A DNA stretch of 16,611 nucleotides from Anaerolineales bacterium UBA6663 (lineage in GTDB: Bacteria > Chloroflexota > Anaerolineae > Anaerolineales > UBA6663). Below, piece by piece: positions 1 through 7,904 of the stretch. The stretch is from NCBI GenBank assembly GCA_002455335.1, contig DKKP01000243.1:1-16611 (forward strand). Reading direction: 5' to 3'. Position 1 is the stretch's first letter. Each line of letters opens with the position of its first letter. Position numbers and translations under genes: made by a program. The notes beneath the pieces are model-generated. The model had not been told where the DNA came from and ran no database searches. It worked only from the letters and a program-made list of their open reading frames with translations.

Positions 1-11
1 ATACGGTCACC

Positions 12-29
12 CACTCAACAAACCCTCCT
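12..29 (-). promoter_or_regulatory. Ribosome binding site and probable GTG start of a further operon gene at the window edge
   Basis: On the minus strand an AGGAGGG (29 to 23) overlaps the TAG stop of the MalG-type permease. Eight bases later there is a GTG (14 to 12), followed by in-frame codons up to the window edge; a second GTG lies at 10 to 8. This looks like the start of the next gene of the sugar operon, of which only four codons are visible. Nothing can be said of its product. Confidence 0.4.
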
Positions 30-879
30 ATTTGAACGCGCTTTGTGTCGCCTGATCCACAATCCAACGTTGCAGGAAGATGTAGACCAGGAAGATGGGC
101 AACAGGGTCAGGATCGAGGCCGCCAGGATCATGCCCTGATTCGATGTGTGTTGGGTCTGGAACCAGACCAGCAGCAGCGGGATGGTGCGGTTCTCGGGCG
201 AGGTCAGCACGATCAAGGGCCAGAGATAATCGTTCCAGGTGCCCATGAAGGTGAAGATCCCGAGCGAGGCCAACGGCGGGCCCATCTGCGGCAGCACCAC
301 GCGCCAGAAGATGCCGAACTCGCTTGCGCCGTCGATCCGGGCCGCGTCCAGCAACTCGGCCGGCAGCGCCTCGATGAACTGCTTCATCATGAAAATGCCA
401 TAGGCGTCCACCATGAACGGGATGATCAACGCCCAGAGCGAGTCGATCAGCCCGAGGCGCACGGTCAGCAAGTAGTTGGGGATCATGACCACCTGGAACG
501 GGATCATGATTTGGATCAGGATCAGGCCGAAAGCGATGCTCTTCCCACGGAAGTGATACTTGGCAAAGATATAGCCCGCGAAGGAGCTTGTGAAGAGCGT
601 GATCGCCACGCGCGAGAGCGAGACGAAAACGCTGTTCATCAGGTTGCGCTCGAGCGGGATGCGCTCATCGTTGACGATCGCTTCGTAGTACTTGAGCGTC
701 GGCGCCGCCGGAAAGAAATCGGGCGGGGTCTTGCGCAATTCCGCCTCGGTCTTGAGCGACGACACGACGATATAGAAGAACGGCAGCAATGTCGCGATCA
801 GGCCGACGATCAACACCATGTACGCGCCGGAACGGCCGAGCAACCAGAACGGGTTGAAGCGCTTGCGCGTGGTCTGCAT
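28..879 (-). CDS. Carbohydrate ABC transporter permease, MalG type
   Basis: This is the second membrane subunit of a sugar importer of the CUT1 group. The 283-residue length is usual for MalG-type permeases. It has an N-terminal membrane span (about 19-40), a periplasm-side loop with the family-typical SLKTEAEL and FPAAPTLKYYEAI stretch, then five more hydrophobic segments. The EAA loop that docks onto the ATPase is clear at about 175-197 (ELLDAARIDGAS followed by FWRVVLPQ). The ATG lies one base after the TGA of the MalF-type permease, so translation is probably coupled. No ATPase gene is in the window; such importers often share an MsmX-like ATPase encoded elsewhere. Function as a sugar permease is secure; the exact sugar is not. 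Confidence 0.95.
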   Translation of the reverse strand: MQTTRKRFNPFWLLGRSGAYMVLIVGLIATLLPFFYIVVSSLKTEAELRKTPPDFFPAAPTLKYYEAIVNDERIPLERNLMNSVFVSLSRVAITLFTSSFAGYIFAKYHFRGKSIAFGLILIQIMIPFQVVMIPNYLLTVRLGLIDSLWALIIPFMVDAYGIFMMKQFIEALPAELLDAARIDGASEFGIFWRVVLPQMGPPLASLGIFTFMGTWNDYLWPLIVLTSPENRTIPLLLVWFQTQHTSNQGMILAASILTLLPIFLVYIFLQRWIVDQATQSAFK

Positions 880-880
880 G

Positions 881-1867
881 TCAGTACTCCCACTCGGTGC
901 GCAATAGCCGGAACTGGAAGACGGTCAACGCCAGGATGATCATGAACAGCACCATGGACATCGCGGCGGAGAGCCCGAGGTTGTTCGAGAAGCGGAAGGC
1001 GTTCTCGTAGATGCTCAGCAACATGGTCTGGGTCTGGTTCTGCGGCCCGCCGCGCGTCAGCAGCTGAAAGATCACGAACACCTGCAACGACGAGATCACG
1101 GTCAGCACCGAGGTCAGCAGCACGGTGCGGCGCAGTAGCGGCACCACCACAAGCCAGAACTCCTGCCACGGGCTGGCGCCGTCGACCCGGGCCGCGTCGC
1201 GTAGAGTCTTGGGGATGCCCTGCAGCGCGGCGACGAAGATCACGAGGTTGTAGCCGAAGTCCTGCCAGACATGGGCGATGACGACGCAGGCCATCGCCAA
1301 CGGCACGCCGAAGAGATCGGCGCTCGGGTCCTGCAGCCACGACTTGGGCGGCACAAGCCCGACCAGCTTGAAGATCTGGCTGAGCAGCCCCCAGCCTGGC
1401 GCATACATGTATGACCAGATGATCACAAGCGCCACCGACGACGAGATCGTCGGCAGGAAATAGATCGCGCGGAAGAGCGTCTTGAAACGCTCATTGATGC
1501 TCTCAAGCATCACGGCCAATGGCAGCGTGATCGCCAGGTTGAGCGGCAGCACCAAGGCGGTGAAGAGAAAGGTGTTTCCGGCAGCGATCCGAAAGACCTC
1601 GGCGGGCTTGCCGCTGCCAGTGAGCAACTCGATGTAGTTGTCGATCCCGATAAACGGGTTCTGACCGCCGAGGCCCAGAAACCATGAGCCCTGACGGATC
1701 GGCGTGTAGCTGAAGAACCCGAGCACCATGGCCCACAGGATCGGGAACAGCGAGAACACGCCCAGATACAGCAGGATCGGGCTGAGGCTGGCGATCGCGA
1801 AGCGGCGTTGGCGGGCGGCGAGTACGCCCGGTCGTTGCGGCGGCCTGGGTTGAGCGATTGTGGTCAT
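881..1867 (-). CDS. Carbohydrate ABC transporter permease, MalF type
   Basis: This is the first membrane subunit of the CUT1 sugar importer. I start it at the ATG at 1867, giving 328 residues beginning [11 protein letters not shown]; the frame stays open to 1951 but the upstream residues are Arg/His-rich and unlike the family, and an AGGAGA lies about 14 bases before the chosen ATG. Six hydrophobic spans are visible, the first at about 27-52. The EAA loop is at about 221-243 ([12 protein letters not shown], then VVVPLL). It follows the binding-protein gene after a 149-base gap that holds strong hairpins, and is almost fused to the next permease gene. The two permeases should form a heterodimer in the cytoplasmic membrane. 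Confidence 0.95.
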   Translation of the reverse strand: MTTIAQPRPPQRPGVLAARQRRFAIASLSPILLYLGVFSLFPILWAMVLGFFSYTPIRQGSWFLGLGGQNPFIGIDNYIELLTGSGKPAEVFRIAAGNTFLFTALVLPLNLAITLPLAVMLESINERFKTLFRAIYFLPTISSSVALVIIWSYMYAPGWGLLSQIFKLVGLVPPKSWLQDPSADLFGVPLAMACVVIAHVWQDFGYNLVIFVAALQGIPKTLRDAARVDGASPWQEFWLVVVPLLRRTVLLTSVLTVISSLQVFVIFQLLTRGGPQNQTQTMLLSIYENAFRFSNNLGLSAAMSMVLFMIILALTVFQFRLLRTEWEY

Positions 1868-1932
1868 GACCTGGGCCCGATCTCCTGTGTGGGCGTCGGC
1901 TCTGTGCCGGCGTCGATCGAGGCAGCTTTGGG

Positions 1933-1973
1933 GCCGGGCGCACCCAACCAACCCATGGTTGAGTGCGCCCGGC
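1933..1973 (-). repeat. Long hairpin between sugar-binding-protein gene and permease gene
   Basis: Perfect 11-base arms (1933-1943 and 1963-1973, GCCGGGCGCAC and its complement) enclose a second 5-base stem (1945-1949 with 1957-1961) after one mismatch, leaving a 7-base loop. It lies in the only large gap inside the transporter genes. In E. coli malE-malF a comparable inverted repeat protects the upstream mRNA and lets the binding protein be made in excess; the same role is inferred here. No run of T follows, so it is not a standard full terminator. Confidence 0.65.
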
Positions 1974-2010
1974 GCCGAGGGCTCCGGCGCGCCATCAGGC
2001 GGCGCCGAGG
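1971..2010. repeat. Direct repeat GGCGCCGAGG with further GC-rich dyad
   Basis: GGCGCCGAGG occurs at 1971-1980 and again at 2001-2010, 30 bases apart. The sequence between contains GGCGCGCC (1986-1993) and can fold imperfectly with the second copy around a short ATCA loop. It lies directly after the binding-protein stop codon on the minus strand and extends the structured region described at 1933-1973. Confidence 0.4.
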
Positions 2011-2016
2011 CCGGGT

Positions 2017-3363
2017 TTAGTTCGAGGCATCCACCATGGCGTTTGCCGCCTCATGGATGCTGTTGGCCGCTTCCTCGGCGGTCTGGTTGCCCTGGATCGC
2101 ATCGAGGATGGTCGGATAGACGATCTCGTACGCGAGCTGATCGGGGTCGGTCAGGTTCCCCTGGTACTGCCCGGCCGACAGGATCGGCAATACAGCGCTC
2201 ATGAACGGCGCGGCCTCGACAAGCTTGGGATCGTCAGCCACGGCCTTCATCGCCGGGATCGTGGCCGAGGTCGAGTTGAAGGCGAAGACGTTGGCCTGAT
2301 CTGCGCCCAGGAAGGCCGCCAGCTTCCAGGCCATCGTTGGGTTGGTCGTGCTCTGGCTGACGACGTAGCCCCAGCCGCCGACCGACGCGAACTTGTGCTC
2401 GGAGCCGATGAACGGCGGCAGCGCCACGTAGTCGAAGGTCAGATCCGGGTAGCCGATCTTGGCGTCGCCCACGTACCACGAGCCGAGCACGCCGATGCCG
2501 TTGTGGCCCTGCGCGAACGACTCGCCGACCCACTCGCTCTCGGCGTTGAAGATGATCGGGTCAACCACGCCGTCGGTCTGCGCCATGTCCATCAACTTCT
2601 GGATCGTGGCGATCGCCTCAGGGGAGTTGAAGTTGAAGTGCCTGCCGTCCTCGGCGAAGTAGTCGCTGCCCTGCTCGAGGATTCCGGCCAGGAAGTAGGT
2701 GAAGAGCTGATCGCTGTTTGTGTAGTGCATGCCCGCGACAGTCATCACGCCGTCGGAGCCGACCTGGGTCAGCGCCTTGGCATCGGACACGACAGCGTCC
2801 CAGTTCGACCACTGGGGCGGGTAGGTCAGCCCAGCGGCCTCGAACAGCGCCGGGTTGACGTACGCGCCGCCGTACTCGAGGTTGTACTCGGCCGGGAAGC
2901 CGTACAGCTTGCCGTCGCAGGTCTGGCCGCCAAGCGGCGCCGCGAAGAAGATCTCCTGCGCCTGCGCCAGCGTCATCACATCCGCCGGCACCTCGAGCAG
3001 CTGGCCGCCCGACGAGTAGCGGCAGGTGTAGCCGCCCGGGATCAAGATCACGTCGGCGGTGTTGCCCGCGGGCAGCGAGGTCTGGATGGTCTGGATGAAC
3101 ACATCCCACGGGAACGTCTCGTACTTGATCGTCACGCCCGGGTTCTGCGCCTGGAAGGCGTCGAACATGGCCTGGTTGGCGGCATTGAACGCCGGCGCCT
3201 GATGCCCCCAGACGCGAAGCTCGACCGCCTCACCGCCGGAAGGCGCTGCCGTGGCCTCGCCGCCCGAAGCCGCTGTCGGCTGGTCGGCCACCGGGGCCGG
3301 CGTGCCGCAGGCGCTGATGACCAGCGCGGCAGCCAGCAATCCACCCCATACCTTGTGGTTCAT
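2017..3363 (-). CDS. Extracellular sugar-binding lipoprotein (family 1 solute-binding protein)
   Basis: This protein captures the sugar outside the cell and hands it to the two permeases. The start at 3363 is fixed by a perfect AAGGAGG six bases upstream; it gives 448 residues. A short signal peptide ends in a lipobox (LVISAC, Cys19), followed by a Pro/Ala/Thr/Gly-rich spacer to about residue 48, so the mature protein should be lipid-anchored. The mature fold starts with [11 protein letters not shown] and shows family features such as [16 protein letters not shown], a [11 protein letters not shown] segment and a [13 protein letters not shown] segment near the end. It sits between the SIS gene and the permease genes in one operon. 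Ligand unknown. Confidence 0.95.
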   Translation of the reverse strand: MNHKVWGGLLAAALVISACGTPAPVADQPTAASGGEATAAPSGGEAVELRVWGHQAPAFNAANQAMFDAFQAQNPGVTIKYETFPWDVFIQTIQTSLPAGNTADVILIPGGYTCRYSSGGQLLEVPADVMTLAQAQEIFFAAPLGGQTCDGKLYGFPAEYNLEYGGAYVNPALFEAAGLTYPPQWSNWDAVVSDAKALTQVGSDGVMTVAGMHYTNSDQLFTYFLAGILEQGSDYFAEDGRHFNFNSPEAIATIQKLMDMAQTDGVVDPIIFNAESEWVGESFAQGHNGIGVLGSWYVGDAKIGYPDLTFDYVALPPFIGSEHKFASVGGWGYVVSQSTTNPTMAWKLAAFLGADQANVFAFNSTSATIPAMKAVADDPKLVEAAPFMSAVLPILSAGQYQGNLTDPDQLAYEIVYPTILDAIQGNQTAEEAANSIHEAANAMVDASN

Positions 3364-3418
3364 GTGCTTCCTCCTTGTGTGTCGCGCGTGTTGTTCCCGG
3401 CTCCCGAATCGGAGCCGC

Positions 3419-4459
3419 TTATCCAAGCTTCACCACGGTCTCGAGGTTGTGAGGACGATCCGGATCCAACCCCTTGGAGACCGAGCGAGCAAAGGCCATA
3501 CGCTGGCCGATCGGCAGGGCCAGCAGACTGCGCGCCGTTTCGCCGAGGCCCGAGGCCAGGTCGAAGTCGGCGTCTTTCTCGGCGATGGTCAGGATGCGTG
3601 CGCCCAGCCGGCGCATATCCGCGATCACGGCGCGCTCGGCCTCACCTTGCGCATCCGACAGCTGTGCGACGATCAGCGTGTTGGGCGTGACCATGGACAT
3701 TGGGCCATGGCGGAACTCGAGCATGTGGAAGGGCTCGCTGTGGCTGAGCGACATCTCTTTCATCTTGAGGCTCAGTTCGCCTGCCAACCCGTAACGCAGC
3801 CCCGAGCCGAGGAAGTAGAAGCGGTCGATCTCGGCGTCCCGACCCAGCGATTCGGCGAGACCGCGGCTGCGCTCGATTACGTCGGCGCCGGCCTGCGGCA
3901 GGCGCGTCAGGTCCCGCACCAGCCCGGCATCCTCACCCCAGAGCGCAGCGAGATACAGAGTTGTCAGGTAGAGCGTGCTGAACGCCCGAGTTTGGGCCAC
4001 GCTCTCCTCCTGGCCCGAAGGCAGCACAAGATTGAGATCGCCGAGCTCGGGCAGGGGCCGACCCGGGTAGCACGAGAGGGTGACGATCGGGCCGAGCCCA
4101 CGATCGCGGTAGGCCTCGCAGGCGCGCAACGTCTCGGTGGTCTCGCCCGAGCGACTGACCGCCAGCAGCGCCGTCCGCGCCCCGCGCAGCGTCGCGGCTT
4201 CGTTGAGCCAGACCTCCGACGCCGGTAGCGCACGGGCCGGCAGGCCGGTATGCGCCTGCAGCGCCACGGCCGCGGCCTGGGCCAGATAAAACGTCGAGCC
4301 GCAGCCCGCGATCAGTAGATTGGGCTGGGCATGCGCGCGCAGATCGCGGCCTAAGCGGGTCAGAGCCCCATGCTCGGCTTCGAGCACCTTGAGCGCTGCG
4401 CGCCAGCTCTCGGGCTGTGACTGAATTTCGTGATCGGTGTGGTGTCCGGTGATGGGCAT
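3419..4459 (-). CDS. Double-SIS-domain sugar isomerase/deaminase, GlmS C-half or AgaS/FrlB-like
   Basis: A 346-residue cytoplasmic protein made of two SIS (sugar isomerase) domains, like the isomerase half of GlmS but without the glutamine amidotransferase half. SIS1 carries AGCGSTFYLA (51-60) and the phosphate-binding SRSGETTET (102-110). SIS2 carries ELSLKMKEMSLSH (228-240), FRHGP (249-253) and a C-terminal SKGLDPDRPHNL. By alignment to E. coli GlmS from memory, the isomerase residues K485, E488, H504 and K603 correspond to K232, E235, H251 and K329. Lacking a glutaminase, it probably works in the breakdown direction: deamination or isomerisation of an amino-sugar phosphate, or deglycation of a sugar-amine phosphate. 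I start it at the ATG at 4459 although its ribosome binding site is weak; the open frame reaches 4528, which would overlap the hydrolase gene and the hairpin. Confidence 0.88.
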   Translation of the reverse strand: MPITGHHTDHEIQSQPESWRAALKVLEAEHGALTRLGRDLRAHAQPNLLIAGCGSTFYLAQAAAVALQAHTGLPARALPASEVWLNEAATLRGARTALLAVSRSGETTETLRACEAYRDRGLGPIVTLSCYPGRPLPELGDLNLVLPSGQEESVAQTRAFSTLYLTTLYLAALWGEDAGLVRDLTRLPQAGADVIERSRGLAESLGRDAEIDRFYFLGSGLRYGLAGELSLKMKEMSLSHSEPFHMLEFRHGPMSMVTPNTLIVAQLSDAQGEAERAVIADMRRLGARILTIAEKDADFDLASGLGETARSLLALPIGQRMAFARSVSKGLDPDRPHNLETVVKLG

Positions 4460-4495
4460 GGTGATTGGCTTCTCGGCAGGTTGTAGTGTTCGACA

Positions 4496-4525
4496 ACGTC
4501 TGAAGGATGCATGTCCTTCAGACGT
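4496..4525. promoter_or_regulatory. Perfect 12-base inverted repeat at the end of the hydrolase gene
   Basis: Arms ACGTCTGAAGGA (4496-4507) and its exact complement (4514-4525) enclose TGCATG. Read on the minus strand, the hairpin begins at the last base of the hydrolase TGA stop and ends 36 bases before the SIS start. There is no T-run after it, so I read it as an mRNA-processing, stabilising or attenuating hairpin in the operon rather than an ordinary terminator. A protein-binding dyad is the other possibility. Confidence 0.6.
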
Positions 4526-5562
4526 CATCGCTTGATATCAAACATCCGCGCCGCGTTGTCGAAATACACCTTGCGGAGCACGTCGTCGGGCAGATACAGG
4601 CCGCAGGCATGCCAGCGGCCCTGGAGCGGCGCTTCGCTGTCGTTGTAGTTGAAGTACTCGTCGTCGGTCTCGAGGAAGCGGTAGTACAACCGGTAGTTGG
4701 GCAGGTCGGGGCCAGCGTCGAGCCCGAACAGGATCCGATCGGCGTACTTCAGAAAGAACCGGCGCGAGCTGTACGGCTGGCGGCCAAGCTCGCCGATCCG
4801 GGCGCTGAAGTCGATGTGGAAGTTCGGGCAGTGATCGAGCACGGCGCCGACCCACGCCAGGTTTTCGGCGTAGCAGCCGACATGCGCGCCGATGAAGGTT
4901 GTGGCCGAGTGGCGCGCGACCACGGCTGCAAAGCCGTTGACGATGTCGAGGAAGGGCGGGAAGGGCGGTGACGGGAAGCTCCACTCAGGGTGCCCGCCCA
5001 GTTCCTCCCAGCGCTCGTTGGTCTCATCGATCGGGTCGAAGAAGGCCACCGGGTCGGCCACGTGCACGAGCACGGGCAGCCCAAGCTCGCCGGCCGTCGC
5101 CCAGAGCGGGTCGAGCCGCGGGTCGTCGACCGCCACGAGTGCGCCGTGCTGGTCGCGGACATGCAGGCCGAACGGCTTCCAGATCTTCAGCCCCTCGGCG
5201 CCGCGCCGGGCCTGCTCGCGGAAGCGCGCGGCAGCCCACTCGCCAAACCCGTCGCCATGCTCGGGCCAGCGCTCCCAATCGACGCCGCCGAAGATCCGGA
5301 AGCGCTCGGGCGCCGCGTTCTTGAAGTGATCGAGATGGCGATGGAGCAGGTCTTCGCCCCAGCCGCCGTCGAGGTCGACATAGGCCACGACGCCGGCCTG
5401 GTCGAGCGTGTCGAGCAGCTCGGACGTCGGGCGCTGATCCCACCCGCCGCCAAAGGGCTCGGCCAGGTGGTTGTGCGCGTCGATCACGGGGAAGCGCGGG
5501 CGCTCGACGAGCGTGGTCCGCGTCACCAGTTTCGAACGGGGTTTGAAGTCGCTGAGCAGCAT
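4525..5562 (-). CDS. Amidohydrolase family 2 metal-dependent hydrolase or decarboxylase
   Basis: A 345-residue TIM-barrel enzyme of the amidohydrolase superfamily (Amidohydro_2 type). Visible metal-site residues are the HxH motif in VIDAHNHL (H30, H32), H167 in VLVHVAD, H227 in FIGAHVG and D282 in LFGLDAG; K126 in GLKIWK may also take part. The C-terminal YFDNAARMFD is the usual family ending. Members hydrolyse C-N, C-O or lactone bonds or decarboxylate aromatic acids, so the reaction cannot be named; in this operon it probably acts on the imported sugar derivative. The ATG at 5562 has AAGGA four bases upstream, and only nine bases separate it from the deoR stop, so the two genes are cotranscribed. 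Confidence 0.85.
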   Translation of the reverse strand: MLLSDFKPRSKLVTRTTLVERPRFPVIDAHNHLAEPFGGGWDQRPTSELLDTLDQAGVVAYVDLDGGWGEDLLHRHLDHFKNAAPERFRIFGGVDWERWPEHGDGFGEWAAARFREQARRGAEGLKIWKPFGLHVRDQHGALVAVDDPRLDPLWATAGELGLPVLVHVADPVAFFDPIDETNERWEELGGHPEWSFPSPPFPPFLDIVNGFAAVVARHSATTFIGAHVGCYAENLAWVGAVLDHCPNFHIDFSARIGELGRQPYSSRRFFLKYADRILFGLDAGPDLPNYRLYYRFLETDDEYFNYNDSEAPLQGRWHACGLYLPDDVLRKVYFDNAARMFDIKR

Positions 5563-5571
5563 GGCGTCCTT

Positions 5572-6378
5572 CTATGCAAGCACCACGCGCACGCCCTGTG
5601 CGCGTAGCGTCTGAACAAACGTCTCAGGGGCGGCCGAGTCGGTCACCAGCGTGTGCATGGCGACCGTCGGCGCCACAAAGGCCGTGGAGACCCGCCCGCA
5701 CTTGGTGTGGTCGGCCACGACCATGGTCTCGGGACCAATCTTCAGGATCGCGCGGTCGATCGTCGACTCTTGAAGATATTCGTTCGTCAGGCCGTGTTCG
5801 AGATCGATCGCGCGAATGCCAAGGATGACGCGGCTTGTCCGCAGCTCGGCCAGCGCCTGCTCGGCGATGTGGCCGATCAGCGACATCTCGCTCTTCCGCA
5901 GCTCGCCGCCGAGGCAGACCAGGGCGATCCCCGGAGAGCCGGCCAACATGTTGACCACCGGGATCGAATTGGTGATCACCGTCAGGTCGGTACGGCCGCG
6001 GAGGGCGCGGGCGACCTCGAGCACGGTGCTGCCGGTGCCGAGAAAGACAGTCTCGCCCTCTTTGACAAGCGCCGCTGCCACCTGGCCGATGCGGCGCTTC
6101 TCGAGCGCCTGCTCGTCGGCGCGCAGCACGACCGGGGGCTCCGGTGGGGCCTGCTGCAACGCGATCGCGCCGCCGTGGACGCGCTGTACCTGGCCGCGCT
6201 CGGCCAGCGCGTCGAGGTCGCGGCGGGCGGTGGCCACGCTGTCCGCAAAGGCCTCCACCACCTGCGGTACCGAGATGCGCTGATGGCTTTGGATGTACGT
6301 CAGCAGCCGGGCCTGTCGCTCGACCGCCGAGGCCGGGCCGGATGGATCCGCGTGCGGGGATACAGGTTGATGCAACAT
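5572..6378 (-). CDS. DeoR/GlpR-family transcriptional repressor of the sugar operon
   Basis: A DNA-binding regulator sensing a phosphorylated sugar. A winged helix-turn-helix spans about residues 20-72 ([41 protein letters not shown]) and the DeoRC effector domain about 88-250, with GTGST (114-118), CLGGEL (155-160), [11 protein letters not shown] and VADHTKCGR, all characteristic. I choose the ATG at 6378 (268 residues). The ATG at 6414 is also in frame, but it lies inside the best -10 box, so a transcript from that promoter would start after it. It is the first gene of the operon and its own promoter is packed with repeated half-sites, which suggests autoregulation together with the transport genes. 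Confidence 0.93.
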   Translation of the reverse strand: MLHQPVSPHADPSGPASAVERQARLLTYIQSHQRISVPQVVEAFADSVATARRDLDALAERGQVQRVHGGAIALQQAPPEPPVVLRADEQALEKRRIGQVAAALVKEGETVFLGTGSTVLEVARALRGRTDLTVITNSIPVVNMLAGSPGIALVCLGGELRKSEMSLIGHIAEQALAELRTSRVILGIRAIDLEHGLTNEYLQESTIDRAILKIGPETMVVADHTKCGRVSTAFVAPTVAMHTLVTDSAAPETFVQTLRAQGVRVVLA

Positions 6379-6406
6379 GATGTTTTGTGTACGGATCTGA
6401 TGTTTA

Positions 6407-6434
6407 AGTATCATGATACATCACAAAGAGTCAA
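6407..6434 (-). promoter_or_regulatory. Promoter of the deoR-led sugar operon
   Basis: On the minus strand TTGACT (6434 to 6429) is followed after 16 bases by GATACT (6412 to 6407); an alternative -10 is TACTTA (6410 to 6405) with 18 bases. Transcription would begin near 6400, about 20 bases before the deoR ATG at 6378. The spacer contains an operator half-site (6420-6428), as expected for a repressed promoter. Confidence 0.55.
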
Positions 6435-6474
6435 GAAACAAGCACTTTGTGATTCTTTGTGATTGTTTTGTGCT
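6420..6474. promoter_or_regulatory. Operator array of TTTGTGAT half-sites for the DeoR-family repressor
   Basis: CTTTGTGAT occurs exactly at 6445-6453 and 6455-6463, ten bases apart, and in inverted form (ATCACAAAG) at 6420-6428. A degenerate fourth copy, TTTTGTGCT, lies at 6466-6474, and TGTTTTGTGTA lies at 6381-6391 just before the deoR ATG. One copy falls between the -35 and -10 boxes. Repeated short units with one-helical-turn spacing are typical of DeoR-family operators. The array also lies upstream of the divergent membrane-protein gene, which it might influence. Confidence 0.65.
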
Positions 6475-6540
6475 ACATAAAGTTGTCATGCGAGCACGAT
6501 GGGCAGCGAGATGGGCACAAGCGGTTGGTCCCTGGTCGGA

Positions 6541-6546
6541 TACAAT
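6541..6546 (+). promoter_or_regulatory. Possible -10 box for the membrane-protein gene
   Basis: TACAAT matches five of six consensus bases and stands about 100 bases before the ATG at 6645. I find no convincing -35 box at the right distance, so this is a weak candidate. Confidence 0.25.
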
Positions 6547-6644
6547 CCAGCAGGTCGGGCGGCGATCGCTCAGGCCAATAGCGATATCTCGGTCATGCGG
6601 CGGATGAGGCGCGCACTGATCGCCATACTTTTCCAGGGGCATCT

Positions 6645-7898
6645 ATGACCTACGAATTTGTCGGGGATTTGGAGATCAAGCAAACACTGCCGGGCCAATG
6701 GAGTGCCGAAGGTCGATCGTTAGGCGGTGTTGTTGTGGGAAGTGTCGGCGGCGGATTGGCCGCGGGTGTGCTATTGGTGGTGGGAATAGCGGAGCTCGTC
6801 AATCGCGATATGGCTAGAGGCTGGCCGCTGACGCTGGCCGGGGTCGCCGTGGCGGCCGTTGTCGTTCTCATGCTGCTGAGGTCGACGATCGGTCAGGGTA
6901 TATCGGTCGACCAGCGGGCCGGTACGGTCGCATTCAGCCGGACGCGGCTCCTGGCTTTCGGACGGAGTGGGCGCATCGAGCGCATAGCCCGGCCGATTTC
7001 CGAGATCAGTCTGGTCTTGCGCGAGGCATCGTTGAACCGGCAATCCATTGTGTTGCAATTCGAGGGCGGCGGACGCTGGGCGTGGAGTTTCAAGGCCGAG
7101 GCCGCTGAAGTCGATCTGCTCGCCAACCTTGTGCGCGGCGAGATACGGCGTCTGCGCGAACCGGCCGAGGCGGAACTGCAAGCTCTTCAGCAGGACTCAC
7201 GCGATACGACGTTGCCTACGGCGCCCGAAACCCCGGATCGGGCCGTGACCAACCAACTGCTGCAGCGGGTCCGTTCGGCCGCCTTTTGGAGCCTGGGTCT
7301 GGGCGTGCTGCATTTCGTCGTGCCAGGCGTTTCGCCCGCCTGGGGTGTCACCCTGGTGCTGGTCGGCGCGCTGTCGCTGCTCGTGCCGACACCGGCGCTC
7401 GAGCTCGTCAACGCCATCACGATCCTGTGGGTGGCTGTGATGAACGCCCTCGGTGGCAGCGGCATGTGGTTCGGGATCGCCGGTCTTCAATTGGTCAACG
7501 GGGTCCAGGGCTTTTCGCGTTGGCGGACAGCGGAGCGACAGCGCAAGGCGCAAGAGGGCGATCTGCCGGTCGATCCACGCGAAGCCCGGGCGCGCAAGCT
7601 GCTGCCCTGGATCGGGCTTGGGCTTGGCCTGAGCGCTGCCATCGGCCTTATCGGTGTCTTCGCGACGGCGATCGTGCATACGATGCTTGTCGGGCCCGAG
7701 GGCGGGAGCGCGACGTACTACACGATGATTGGGTTCGTCGAGAGCGTCGTCGTCAACCTGGGTGTGGTCGGGATCGCCGTCAGCCTGGCCTCGCTGTTGG
7801 CCGGCTTTCGGCCCCGGCCGGTCGCGGTCGTTGGCCTGCTCGGCGGCGCAGCGGCGTTGGCGTTGGAGTTCGGCCTGTTGTGGCTGTCCGCGGCTTAG
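6645..7898 (+). CDS. Multi-spanning membrane protein of unknown function
   Basis: I do not recognise the family. The 417 residues show two hydrophobic spans at about 26-51 and 60-79, then a soluble stretch of about 80-205. Within it, residues 84-150 are rich in beta-type pattern ([35 protein letters not shown]) and could be a small PH-like or barrel domain; 165-185 looks helical and charged. Further spans lie at about 212-228, 232-249, 255-285, 321-347, 361-386 and 391-414. An AGGGG lies seven bases before the ATG. It is transcribed away from the sugar operon and its stop overlaps that of the beta-helix gene. No catalytic motif is visible. Confidence 0.85.
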   Translation: MTYEFVGDLEIKQTLPGQWSAEGRSLGGVVVGSVGGGLAAGVLLVVGIAELVNRDMARGWPLTLAGVAVAAVVVLMLLRSTIGQGISVDQRAGTVAFSRTRLLAFGRSGRIERIARPISEISLVLREASLNRQSIVLQFEGGGRWAWSFKAEAAEVDLLANLVRGEIRRLREPAEAELQALQQDSRDTTLPTAPETPDRAVTNQLLQRVRSAAFWSLGLGVLHFVVPGVSPAWGVTLVLVGALSLLVPTPALELVNAITILWVAVMNALGGSGMWFGIAGLQLVNGVQGFSRWRTAERQRKAQEGDLPVDPREARARKLLPWIGLGLGLSAAIGLIGVFATAIVHTMLVGPEGGSATYYTMIGFVESVVVNLGVVGIAVSLASLLAGFRPRPVAVVGLLGGAAALALEFGLLWLSAA

Positions 7899-7904
7899 CG
7901 CCGC
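7890..7904. terminator. Short GC hairpin shared by two convergent gene ends
   Basis: GCGGC (7890-7894) and GCCGC (7900-7904) flank a five-base loop containing both overlapping stop codons. It could weakly stop transcription both ways, but the stem is only five pairs and there is no T-run on either side. Confidence 0.2.

Noticed and set aside
1963..3690. Long plus-strand open frame of 575 codons antisense to the binding-protein gene
   Set aside because: Its product is Arg/Gly/His-rich low-complexity sequence with no domain, while the minus strand encodes a clear lipoprotein with signal peptide and ribosome binding site. High GC produces such shadows.
4496..4525. Standard intrinsic terminator after the hydrolase gene
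   Set aside because: The stem is strong but no T-run follows on the minus strand, and the next operon gene starts 36 bases later.
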